NCBI RefSeq assembly: GCF_003606265.1
Contig: NZ_CP023671.1
Span: 2,666,001 to 2,730,000 of the forward strand
From: Clostridium septicum
GTDB taxonomy: Bacteria; Bacillota; Clostridia; Clostridiales; Clostridiaceae
Direction: 5' to 3'
DNA length: 64,000 nucleotides
Shown here one piece after another: positions 17,703 to 26,173 of this stretch (position 1 is the stretch's first letter; the number at the start of each line of letters is the position of its first letter). Both the position numbers and the translations under genes were made by a program. The notes under the pieces are model-generated. The model searched no databases, was not told the origin of the DNA, and saw only the letters and a program-made list of their open reading frames with translations.

Positions 17703-20700
17703 ATGATTATGAATAATAAGAAGTTATATGGAGTGGTTTTAAGTACAATACTTATGCTAAATTCTTTTACATGTGTAAAAGCAGAAACTAATTTAGTAAA
17801 GAAGAATATTGTATTAGAACCAGGAGTTATAGCAACATCATCAGATAATGAAACAGCAGATTTTGTAGCTGGAAAAGCCATTGATGGAGTAGTAGATTAT
17901 CAAAAAGCTACAGGCCAATCTAGATGGGCTAGTAACACAACATCACCTACTGAAGAAAATAAAAAATGGTTAAAGATTGATTTAGGTGAGGTTAAAAATT
18001 TTAATGAAATAGTAATTGATTGGGAAAGAAAAAATGCAATTAATTATACAATTGAAATTAGTGATGACGATACTAATTGGAAAACTATTAAAGAGTTTAC
18101 TAACTCTCCAACTGAATATAGGCAAGTAATTCCTCTAAATCAAGAAGAAGTGGCTCGTTACATTCGTCTTAGTATTTTAAACTATTCTGAAACGTCTACA
18201 AAAAGGGATACTGCAGGAAATGATAAAACCACAACTTGGAATACAGTATCAGTATTTGAATTAGAAGTATATTCAGGGGAATTAGTAGAGCCAAGCTATA
18301 CTATTGATGAGGTTATAAATAATATATCAGCACCTGTAATAAATAAAGGTGATAAAAAAATGCCAATGCCAGAAGTTCCAGAAGGTTTTGAGATAGAATT
18401 TGTTGGAGCTGATTATGAGCAAATTATAGGAGCAGATGGAACTATATATGAACCTTTAGTTAATACAAATGTTGAAGTGAACTTTAGGGTTAAAAAAGGC
18501 GAAGAAGAAAGAACTACTTCACCATTAAATGTAGTTGTTCTAGGCAAGTATGAAAGTAATACTGGTAATGAAAAACCAAAAGTTATTCCAGAATTAGCTG
18601 AATGGCATGGAACAGAAGGAAATTTTGAAATCTCAGATAATACAAAGATAATTGTAGATAGTGCTTATAGTAATGAATTAATGAAAACAGCAAATAAATT
18701 TGCAAGTGACTATAAGAATATTTTAAATAAAGAAATTACAGTAGAAGAAGGAACAGAAGCAGTAGCAAATAGCTTCTTCCTAACATTAGATACAGCAGAT
18801 GATGGACTTTGCAGTGAAGGTAACTTAATAACTATAGATGATTCTGTTAAAATTGAAGGAAAATCAGCACAGGGTATTTTTTATGCAACTAGATCTATTT
18901 TACAAATATTAAAGCAAAATCAAACTACATTACCACAAGGTGTTATTAGAGATTATCCAAAATACAAGGTAAGAGGCTTTATGCTAGATGTTGCAAGAAA
19001 GTCTTATGAATTATCTTCACTTAAAGAGCTTGCAGAAAATATGGCTTGGTATAAGTTAAATGACTTACAAGTTCACTTAAATGATAATTTTGCATTTTTA
19101 GAGGATTATATGAATGATGATAAATCTAATAGAGAAGATGCATTTGATGCATATGCTGCATTTAGATTAGAATCTAATCTTAGAAATGATCAGGGGGAAG
19201 GAATAACATCTACAGATGTATTCTATACTAAGAATGAATTTAGAGATTTTATTAAAGAAGCAAGAGATGTTTCTATAAATATAGTACCTGAGATAGATAC
19301 TCCAGCACATTCATTGTCAATAACAAAAGTATTTAAAGATTTAGCTTTAGAAGGATGGAGCCCTCATAAACCTACACGTCCACTTTTAGATCATTTAGAT
19401 TTAGGAAATCCGAGGTCGTTAGAATTAGTTAAAGGATTACTAAATGAATATATGGTTGGAGATAATCCTGTATTTGACCTTGATACTGTAGTTCATATAG
19501 GTACTGATGAATATAGAACAAATTCTGAACAGTATAGAGTATTTACAGATGCTTTACTTGGACATGTTCAAGATAGTGGAAGAGTTGTTCGTATGTGGGG
19601 AGGATTAAGTATTCTTACAGGAGAGACACCTGTTAGGTCTGATGATGTTCAATTAAATGTCTGGAATAAAGAATGGGCTAATCCAATAGAAATGTACGAA
19701 TTAGGATATGATTTAATAAATACTATAGATTCAGAGTTATATTCAGTTCCAGGAGCAGATTATTATAGAGATTATTTAGATGCACAAAACTTATATAATA
19801 ATTGGGAACCTAATGTAATGGCCAAAAGTTATATTCCAGCAGGAGATAACCAAATGCTAGGGGCTACTTATGCTATATGGAATGATCAAATAGATAAACG
19901 TAATAAGAAGACATCGGAATATGATATATTTGATCGTTTTTATAAGCCCCTTCCAGCTTTAGCTGAAAAAATGTGGGGAGATGGAGAAGATAAGACTTTT
20001 GCAGAGTTAAATGAATTATCATCAATTACAGGTACAGCTCCAAATACTAATCCGTACTATACTGTAAAATCAGATGCTCCTAATTATGTAGAGTATAGTT
20101 TTGAAGAAAAAGAAATACTAGACAAATCAGGAAATAACTATAATTCAATTTCAAAGAAAAATGTTTCTTTTGAAGCCGGAAAAAAAGGAAAAGCTTTAAA
20201 GCTTAATGGTGGAGAAAGCTATGTAGAGACACCAATTAAAAGGGTTGGACTTCCAAATTCAATTTCATTCTGGATTAAGAAGAATGGAAATACACCAGAA
20301 GGGGAACAAATTTTATTTGAATCACCATCAAAATTTGATAATTATGCTATAAAAGCAGTTGATGCTAATGGTAAAGTTGGATTCACAAGAGAAAGAAATA
20401 ATTTTTCATTTAATTATGAATTACCAGATGATGAGTGGGTCTACTTAACAATTGGAAGTGTAAATGAAAGAACTATGTTATTTGTTAATAATAAATTAGT
20501 TGATACTTTAGGAAATAGACCAATTTCAACTTTACTTATACCATTTGAGCGTATAGGAAGTATAACAAATTCATTTAATGGACTAATTGATGAGATAGTT
20601 GTTGGAAGTGAGTTACCATTACCTAGATCTAATACTTATGAAGCAGAAGATCAACTTGTAGTTAAAGAAGGAAGTTTTGTAACATTAAATGCAGAAAAAG

Positions 20701-22070
20701 CTTTAAATGGAAGTCAATTAAAAACTTCTACTGAAAATGATAATTTATCATTAGAGTTTTATGGAAATGAAGTTAGTATTTACGGACGTAAAGCTGTTGG
20801 AACATGTATTGTTAAAGTAGATTTATATAAACTAGTAGATGGGGAAGAAGTTCTTGAAGAAAGTGTAAATATTGATTGTTATAAAAATACTATGGAAGAT
20901 CAAGCTTTAATATATAATAAATCCTTTGAAGAAAATGGTTCTTATAAAGTTAAAATAACTAATACTGGAACAAAAAATCCAAATGCTAATGATGCATATA
21001 ACATGATTATTGACTACTTTGTTGTTGATGAAATAATTGATGAAGAGGTTGAAGAAGTTAATAAAACAGCATTGAAAATTACAATAGACTATGCAGAAGA
21101 ACTAATATTAGAAGGTGCATTAGAAGATGTGGTACCAGCTGTTGTTAATGAGTTTAATAAGGCATTAGAAGAAGCTAAGGAAGTTTATGCTAACGAGAAG
21201 GCAACAGAAGTAGAGGTAGATGCTTCTTTTAAAAGATTAACTAATGTAATTTGGATGCTTGAATTTAAAAAAGGAGATAAAAAGTCATTACAAGTACTTG
21301 TAGATTCAGCTAAAGCTTTAGTGGAAAAAGAATATACTTCAGATTCTTGGGCTAATTTACAAAAGGAAATTATAGTAGCAGAAGCTGTAATAGCAGATGA
21401 AAATGCAATGCAAGATGAAGTGGACAAAGCTTTAAATAGTTTAAAAGAAGCTATAGATTCTTTAGTTAAAAATAATGTAGACAAGTCTCAACTTGAAAGT
21501 TTTATAAATAAAGTTGAAGGATTAAATAAAGCTGAATATATTGAAAGCACTTGGAATAAATTTGAGAAAGCATTAGAAGTAGCTAAAAATGTATTAGCAG
21601 ATGAAAATGCAACACAAGAAAATGTTTATACAGCTTATAACAACTTAGTAAGAGCATATATGGAATTAAGATTGATTCCAGACAAGTCTAAACTTGAAGA
21701 TTTAATTAATAAGATCGAAAAGATGGATTTATCTAAATATACTAAGGAAAGTGTAAAAACTCTTAATAAAGAATTAAATAAAGCTAATAAAGTATTAAAA
21801 GATAAGAATGCTACACAACAAGAAATAGATTCTGTAACTAAGAGTTTAAGTTTAGCGGTAGATAAATTAGAAGTAAAGGAAGTAGCTAATAGTGGAAATT
21901 TAAATGAAAATAATAGTGTAAATAACAATACAAATAAAAATAGTGGAAAAGGTGGTAATTTACCTAATGCAGGAGCAGTAGTTTCATCTGCAATAATAGT
22001 AATTTTAGGAGCTGTTGCAGTTATTTCAGGATTAGTTATTTTAAAGAGAAGAAATAGAAAATCTGAATAA
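17703..22070 (+). CDS. Sortase-anchored GH20 enzyme (hexosaminidase/lacto-N-biosidase type)
   Basis: Surface enzyme of 1455 residues. Signal peptide 1-28; F5/8 type C (discoidin) lectin domain about 32-195; a short beta domain; GH20 N-terminal alpha/beta domain about 300-425; GH20 barrel about 426-770 with the catalytic Asp602-Glu603 pair in HIGTDEY; LamG-like jelly roll about 800-975; YEAEDQ carbohydrate-binding module; FIVAR repeats; LPNAG anchor. In GH20 the Asp positions the substrate acetamido group and the Glu is the acid/base. The DEY form occurs in GlcNAcases such as StrH, and from memory in lacto-N-biosidases; which one this is cannot be read off. ATG 17703 is chosen because MIMNNKKL aligns with MIRRNKKL of the paralogue at 31.5 kb. 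It starts 28 bases after the beta-helix gene, so one operon is likely. Confidence 0.88.
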   Translation: MIMNNKKLYGVVLSTILMLNSFTCVKAETNLVKKNIVLEPGVIATSSDNETADFVAGKAIDGVVDYQKATGQSRWASNTTSPTEENKKWLKIDLGEVKNFNEIVIDWERKNAINYTIEISDDDTNWKTIKEFTNSPTEYRQVIPLNQEEVARYIRLSILNYSETSTKRDTAGNDKTTTWNTVSVFELEVYSGELVEPSYTIDEVINNISAPVINKGDKKMPMPEVPEGFEIEFVGADYEQIIGADGTIYEPLVNTNVEVNFRVKKGEEERTTSPLNVVVLGKYESNTGNEKPKVIPELAEWHGTEGNFEISDNTKIIVDSAYSNELMKTANKFASDYKNILNKEITVEEGTEAVANSFFLTLDTADDGLCSEGNLITIDDSVKIEGKSAQGIFYATRSILQILKQNQTTLPQGVIRDYPKYKVRGFMLDVARKSYELSSLKELAENMAWYKLNDLQVHLNDNFAFLEDYMNDDKSNREDAFDAYAAFRLESNLRNDQGEGITSTDVFYTKNEFRDFIKEARDVSINIVPEIDTPAHSLSITKVFKDLALEGWSPHKPTRPLLDHLDLGNPRSLELVKGLLNEYMVGDNPVFDLDTVVHIGTDEYRTNSEQYRVFTDALLGHVQDSGRVVRMWGGLSILTGETPVRSDDVQLNVWNKEWANPIEMYELGYDLINTIDSELYSVPGADYYRDYLDAQNLYNNWEPNVMAKSYIPAGDNQMLGATYAIWNDQIDKRNKKTSEYDIFDRFYKPLPALAEKMWGDGEDKTFAELNELSSITGTAPNTNPYYTVKSDAPNYVEYSFEEKEILDKSGNNYNSISKKNVSFEAGKKGKALKLNGGESYVETPIKRVGLPNSISFWIKKNGNTPEGEQILFESPSKFDNYAIKAVDANGKVGFTRERNNFSFNYELPDDEWVYLTIGSVNERTMLFVNNKLVDTLGNRPISTLLIPFERIGSITNSFNGLIDEIVVGSELPLPRSNTYEAEDQLVVKEGSFVTLNAEKALNGSQLKTSTENDNLSLEFYGNEVSIYGRKAVGTCIVKVDLYKLVDGEEVLEESVNIDCYKNTMEDQALIYNKSFEENGSYKVKITNTGTKNPNANDAYNMIIDYFVVDEIIDEEVEEVNKTALKITIDYAEELILEGALEDVVPAVVNEFNKALEEAKEVYANEKATEVEVDASFKRLTNVIWMLEFKKGDKKSLQVLVDSAKALVEKEYTSDSWANLQKEIIVAEAVIADENAMQDEVDKALNSLKEAIDSLVKNNVDKSQLESFINKVEGLNKAEYIESTWNKFEKALEVAKNVLADENATQENVYTAYNNLVRAYMELRLIPDKSKLEDLINKIEKMDLSKYTKESVKTLNKELNKANKVLKDKNATQQEIDSVTKSLSLAVDKLEVKEVANSGNLNENNSVNNNTNKNSGKGGNLPNAGAVVSSAIIVILGAVAVISGLVILKRRNRKSE
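17781..19085 (+). repeat. Near-identical block shared with the 31.5-kb paralogue, copy 1
   Basis: This segment (mature N terminus, lectin domain and first part of GH20) aligns without gaps to 31580-32884 at a constant offset of 13,799. Differences cluster in a few spots; about 18540-19085 is almost identical. Similarity drops sharply after 19085, inside the catalytic barrel, and rises again near 19940. Confidence 0.85.
20637..22061 (+). repeat. Long direct repeat, copy 2 (CBM + FIVAR + anchor)
   Basis: Second copy of the block at 16247-17671, at a constant offset of 4,390 bases. The copies diverge only at the extreme end, in the last few codons after the membrane segment. Confidence 0.9.
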
Positions 22071-22072
22071 AG

Positions 22073-22145
22073 TATAGTCTGTGTAATCTTATTTAATTTG
22101 ATAATTAAGTATATCATTTTAGTAGTTTACACAGACTATTTTATA
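22073..22145. terminator. Probable terminator between convergent surface genes
   Basis: Inverted repeat ATAGTCTGTGTAA (22074-22086) and TTACACAGACTAT (22127-22139) around a 40-base AT-rich loop, followed by TTTTATATT. It lies between the convergent GH20 and haem-protein genes and could serve both. The long loop lowers confidence. Confidence 0.6.
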
Positions 22146-22209
22146 TTATCTTTTATGTTAAGATATTTTTATAAAGGAGTATAATATTATTTTTAAAGTT
22201 TATAGCATT

Positions 22210-24582
22210 TTAATATTTTTTATTCTTTATGAAGAAAACACCTAAACTTGCCATAATAGATCCTAGTATTGATAAAAAGCTACCATTAAAAGCTGAACCA
22301 GTTTGAGGTAAAGCTTTATTATTAATTTGTTTTTGTGTTAATTTAGTTTGTTCAAGTTTATTGTCTAATTTTTCTTCAGATTTTATATCAGATTTTGTGT
22401 TAGATACTGAATTAGGGTTTACATCAGATTCAATATCTGGTTTTACATCTACCTTCGTATCAGATTCAATATTAGGATTTACTTCAGATTTAACATCAAG
22501 TTTAGTGTCAGATTCCACAGGAAGATTAACTTTTGTATCAAAGCCTCTCCAACCTTTTGAACATTTTTTGTCAAATACAAATCTAACTTCTTTGTATTCA
22601 GAGTAGTTTCCTATATCACTTATTTTACCTCCCATCATACCTACAAGTACACATCCCATATGATCTGAAGTTAAATCTGATATTGGAATTTCACATGTTT
22701 GCATTTGATATTCACCAATCTTATTTTTCTCTCCTACAAACTCTCGTTTTGCACTTATATATTTATCATCACTTTTTATACAAAAATCTAGGATGCTGTA
22801 AGCATAAAGAGTGTTTAACATTGTTAAGGTAATTTTACCGTCTTTAACTGTAACTTTTACTTTTTCATCAAAGAAATCAGTTAACATTGATTCGTTTTCA
22901 GGAATATCAGCTCTATATGCTTTAAATCCTATTGTATAAACTCCGTCTTCAAGGTTATCAGTTGATATAGTAGCATTAGAAACAATTACTTTTCTTTTTT
23001 TAGTTTCAGTTTGACCATTATAAGTTACAGAGTAAGTTACTTCATAAGTTCCTTCTTTAGGGTTTTCAGTATCTAAATCGCCTGTATCAATTTTTATTTC
23101 ATTAGTTAAATCTACATTTTCTCTACCTGTTGCAGAAGCAGATACATTTTCCATTAAATTAATTGGTTTACCAGCTAGTGCATATATATTTTTTTTGATA
23201 TTAGAAATTCTAATTTTTTCCGTTGTTGCAGTTAATGAAGGAGCTTCTTCTTGGCTTATTAATGTTCCGTCTTTCTTTATTTTTATTCTCATATCATTAT
23301 ATCCATCAACTTTGATGATTATAGTATTTATATCTTTTGTAAAGGAGGCATCATTTAACTCTAATCCTCCCATATAGCTTAAATGATACTCATTTATTCC
23401 AAAATTAAAGTTATCATAATATCTAACTCCATTTACAGTTACTTCAGCAAGTTTAGTTTTGGGATTCTCAGGATCAGCTGCTTTTATATAGTCATTTAAT
23501 TCATCATTTTGTTCAAGACTTATTTCGTACTCGATTCTTCCGTAAATTTCTCCATATCTTGTGTTGGTTATTTTAGGTAATGAGGTTATAGCTTTCCATT
23601 GTTGAGAATCTTCACTAGTTTTTTCTGTATCATCTACAACAGTAGGGGCTTCAGGTTTTGAAGTATCTACAGGTTCAGATGCTGGATTAGCTAAGCTCAT
23701 GGTTTCTCCATCTTTATTTATTTTTATAGTCATATCATCATATCCATTAGTTTTGATAACCACTGTATTTAAACCATCTTTAAATGCACTTGGGTTAAGT
23801 TCAAGACCCATTAAAGAAAAGTTAAAAGTATTTTCTTCATTTACATCATGTGCATTATTATATTTAACTTCATTTACAGTTATGTCACTTTTAGAGCTTA
23901 TAGAATTTCTATAGTCTTTTACAGAATTCCATTCAGCATCTGTACTAGAGTTAAAAGTAATTCTACATTTCATAAAATCTGTATAGAATTTATTGTATTC
24001 AACATTTTCTACTTTAGGTAATATACCTTTTTTAACATCTTTATCATCTATAAATGATTCATTTGAATTTATTTCTCGCTCACTTATAAAGGTACCATCT
24101 TTTTTTATTATTAGTTCCATGTCGTTGTACCCAGTAGCTTTAACAAGAATTGTATTTATTTCTTTTGTAAACCCACTTGGATTGAGATCAAGTCCTAATA
24201 ATCCCATTTGATAAGTATTTTTTTCATTTACAAGATTTGTATTATCGTATTTAATTCCGTTTACTGTTACGTTATTTGTATCATTTATAGCTTTTACGTA
24301 TTTTTTGAAAGGTTCAAATTCGCCTTTTGTTGTGTTAGGAAATTTAATTCTATATTTATCATAATCTCCATAAAACTTTCCTAATTCTGATGATTCAATT
24401 TTAGGTAATGTAGTTATATTAATCCATTTTGCTGTAGCATCCAAATTACTGCTCTCCATGGATATATCCATTGGGTTAAGAGCATTTGTATCAGCAAGTA
24501 CAATTTGTGGGGATCCACCTATAATTAAACTTGCAGTTATAATAGCACTTATCCTTTTATTAAATTTACTTGAATTTCCCAT
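22210..24582 (-). CDS. Shr-like haem/haemoglobin-binding surface protein (HID repeats + NEAT, LPQTG)
   Basis: Surface protein of 790 residues. Signal peptide at 1-31. Three related domains at about 55-165, 185-300 and 330-445 share the pattern TVNG-Y-N...GLxLNPSxFTKxINTIxVKxxGYxDM; these match the haemoglobin-interacting domain (DUF1533/HID) of streptococcal Shr. An Ig-like segment follows (about 455-540). A NEAT domain at about 543-670 starts EDGVYTIGFKAYR and ends with EYKEVRFVFDKKC. After it comes a low-complexity linker of repeated SDTK/DVK units and an LPQTG anchor. Expected role: capture haemoglobin or haem at the wall. A Fur-type site lies upstream, consistent with iron starvation control. 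No haem ABC transporter is adjacent. Confidence 0.85.
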   Translation of the reverse strand: MGNSSKFNKRISAIITASLIIGGSPQIVLADTNALNPMDISMESSNLDATAKWINITTLPKIESSELGKFYGDYDKYRIKFPNTTKGEFEPFKKYVKAINDTNNVTVNGIKYDNTNLVNEKNTYQMGLLGLDLNPSGFTKEINTILVKATGYNDMELIIKKDGTFISEREINSNESFIDDKDVKKGILPKVENVEYNKFYTDFMKCRITFNSSTDAEWNSVKDYRNSISSKSDITVNEVKYNNAHDVNEENTFNFSLMGLELNPSAFKDGLNTVVIKTNGYDDMTIKINKDGETMSLANPASEPVDTSKPEAPTVVDDTEKTSEDSQQWKAITSLPKITNTRYGEIYGRIEYEISLEQNDELNDYIKAADPENPKTKLAEVTVNGVRYYDNFNFGINEYHLSYMGGLELNDASFTKDINTIIIKVDGYNDMRIKIKKDGTLISQEEAPSLTATTEKIRISNIKKNIYALAGKPINLMENVSASATGRENVDLTNEIKIDTGDLDTENPKEGTYEVTYSVTYNGQTETKKRKVIVSNATISTDNLEDGVYTIGFKAYRADIPENESMLTDFFDEKVKVTVKDGKITLTMLNTLYAYSILDFCIKSDDKYISAKREFVGEKNKIGEYQMQTCEIPISDLTSDHMGCVLVGMMGGKISDIGNYSEYKEVRFVFDKKCSKGWRGFDTKVNLPVESDTKLDVKSEVNPNIESDTKVDVKPDIESDVNPNSVSNTKSDIKSEEKLDNKLEQTKLTQKQINNKALPQTGSAFNGSFLSILGSIMASLGVFFIKNKKY

Positions 24583-25005
24583 ATAATCACTCCTATTTAT
24601 AATATTAAAATTATTAACAAAATGTTATTTAGTGGATAAATAGTAAAATGTTATTAAAAAATTAAATTTCATTTAAATAATAACACGAATGATAATCATT
24701 TTCAATTGAATTTTTATTGATTTTTAAAGCATATTATAATTTTTTTAGTATATAAAGTAATTAATTAGTAATATGATAAAATTATATTGTTATATATATA
24801 ATTAAAATAAATTTGTATATATAAAAATATTAATTGTAAAAAACGATTTTTAATATCATAAAATTTAAAATACTTAATTAAATAGTGATTAATAAAGAGT
24901 TTAATATAAAGTTGAATTAAGCAGAAGTTATTAATTAAGAGATTTATAATAAAATAAAGATATTGATTAATGAGATTAATACTTAATTACTGAGGAATTT
25001 TATAT
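24583..25005. other. AT-rich intergenic region upstream of the haem protein
   Basis: About 420 bases between two minus-strand genes, extremely AT-rich with runs of TA. Besides the Fur-type site at 24687-24704 and the ribosome site of the haem-protein gene (AGGAGT on the minus strand), I recognise no coding frame or RNA. Confidence 0.5.
24687..24704 (-). promoter_or_regulatory. Fur-type iron box
   Basis: Read on the minus strand, TGAAAATGATTATCATTC, which matches the core TGATAATGATTATCA of the Fur consensus closely. It contains a 13-base near-palindrome (AATGATAATCATT on the plus strand) and lies about 105 bases before the start of the HID/NEAT protein. Confidence 0.8.
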
Positions 25006-25047
25006 AAAAAAGATGATTTCAATATATATGTTGAAATCATCTTTTTT
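25006..25047 (-). terminator. Terminator of the GntR-type regulator gene
   Basis: Perfect stem of about 17 bp, with AAAAAAGATGATTTCAA on one side and its complement on the other around an 8-base loop. On the minus strand it ends in a T run. It starts 14 bases beyond the regulator's stop codon. Confidence 0.88.
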
Positions 25048-25060
25048 ATAATATAGATTA

Positions 25061-25807
25061 TTATTTTTTCGTTGCTTTTATTCTAAAGGTACTATATTGA
25101 CAAGGAATATAGTATTTATTAAATAGTATTGGAGGTGAATAATCATTTATATATAACGTTTCCAAAATTAAGTCGCATTGTTCACCACCTACAAGTTTAT
25201 ACTTGGGGTGAGCAGTATTACCAGCAGTTGAGCGTTTTATTTCTAGCATTGAGCTAGTGGATACTTCATAGGATTTATTTTCAAGAAAGTCTAACACTTC
25301 ATCTTTGTTATTTAAATCAATATTCATTTCAAGTATTGTTTCAATGGATATAAAGGTAAAAGCATAAGCTATGATTTTATTATTAGATTTATAATAACGT
25401 TCACATGCAACCACAGCGGCTGAAGACCTTTCCAAAACTTGTTTCGTATGTTCACTTTCTAAGTCTAAACGAAAGTATAACTCAACATCAGTAATAGGTT
25501 CATTGTGACATTTATATATTGGATTACCTATTAATTCTAAAAAATCTTTTTTATTACACTTTTCAGGAGAAGTTATAAAGTTCCCCTTACCATGTATATT
25601 TTTTACTAAACCATCATCTTGCAATAATGATAGTGCTTGACGTAAAGTCATTCGACTAACACCAAACATTTTTGCTAATTGTGGCTCAGATGGTAATTTT
25701 GAATTTATAGGATATTCACCATTAATAATCATTTTATATAATTTATCATATACAAGTGTATATAGTAATTTTTTTGAAGCTTTAGGGTTATCTGAAGCGA
25801 ATTTCAT
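25061..25807 (-). CDS. GntR-family regulator, HutC/UTRA type
   Basis: Regulator of 248 residues. The GntR winged helix occupies about 10-75 with the signature LPSEPQLAKMFGVSRMTLRQ followed by ALSLLQDDGLV. A UTRA ligand-binding domain fills 95-245, the HutC branch. It is divergent from an MFS transporter gene, and three copies of an ACAAGTT element lie in the space between them, so repression of the transporter and itself is likely. UTRA ligands are often sugar phosphates or amino-acid derivatives; the ligand here is unknown. Confidence 0.9.
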   Translation of the reverse strand: MKFASDNPKASKKLLYTLVYDKLYKMIINGEYPINSKLPSEPQLAKMFGVSRMTLRQALSLLQDDGLVKNIHGKGNFITSPEKCNKKDFLELIGNPIYKCHNEPITDVELYFRLDLESEHTKQVLERSSAAVVACERYYKSNNKIIAYAFTFISIETILEMNIDLNNKDEVLDFLENKSYEVSTSSMLEIKRSTAGNTAHPKYKLVGGEQCDLILETLYINDYSPPILFNKYYIPCQYSTFRIKATKK

Positions 25808-25919
25808 TCTACCACCTTACTTATCGTTATAAATTTATACTATAGTTAAGCAATAGTATATCATATATTTTCATTTCTTTAAATCAAATCAGAAGTTATT
25901 TTTTTATAGATAAAATTAA

Positions 25920-25932
25920 TTTAGACAAGTTA
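25920..25932. promoter_or_regulatory. Candidate GntR operator, site 1
   Basis: TTTAGACAAGTTA. The exact reverse complement occurs at 26032-26044, so the two sites form an inverted pair 100 bases apart between the divergent genes. Confidence 0.5.
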
Positions 25933-26031
25933 GAAAATAAAAAAGTTTTTTAATTTGTATAAAAAAAGCTTAAAGCAAGTAAAATAAACGATTTCATAGG
26001 TGTTGTAATTGGGGGTGAAATATGCTAATAT

Positions 26032-26069
26032 TAACTTGTCTAAAATATACTATAAAAAATGAACAAGTT
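26032..26069. promoter_or_regulatory. Candidate GntR operator, sites 2 and 3
   Basis: TAACTTGTCTAAA (26032-26044) followed by GAACAAGTT (26061-26069). The AACTTGT and ACAAGTT half-sites face each other around an AT-rich centre holding a possible promoter -10 (TATACTAT). A good place for a regulator to block MFS transcription. Confidence 0.5.
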
Positions 26070-26128
26070 TACAAAGGGGAAATAAGTGTATAATTATTAC
26101 TTCGTAAACGATTATTAAGGAGGTACAA

Positions 26129-26173
26129 ATGAAAAAAAATAAGAGAGGTACACAACATGGAAATTTCATTTAA
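26129..26173 (+). CDS. Leader peptide overlapping the MFS start
   Basis: A 14-codon frame, MKKNKRGTQHGNFI. It begins eight bases after the window's best kind of ribosome site (AAGGAGGT) and its stop codon lies 17 bases inside the transporter gene. The transporter's own ribosome site (AGAGAGG) is within the leader frame. The arrangement resembles leader peptides of inducible resistance genes, where a ribosome on the leader controls access to the downstream start. Function is inferred from layout only. Confidence 0.5.
   Translation: MKKNKRGTQHGNFI

Larger units (their letters stand above)
25808..26128. other. Divergent regulatory region GntR/MFS
   Basis: About 320 bases between divergent genes. 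It contains the three ACAAGTT elements described separately and two copies of TAAACGATT (about 25985 and 26104). No gene was recognised in it apart from the leader frame that begins at 26129. Confidence 0.5.

Noticed and set aside
21635..22117. Open frame of 160 codons on the minus strand inside the FIVAR/anchor block
   Set aside because: It is a shadow of a Lys/Asn-rich coding strand, repeats in the other copy, and has no ribosome site or family resemblance.
25985..26112. TAAACGATT repeated twice as GntR operator
   Set aside because: Two short AT-rich copies without symmetry; the ACAAGTT set with inverted arms is a better candidate.
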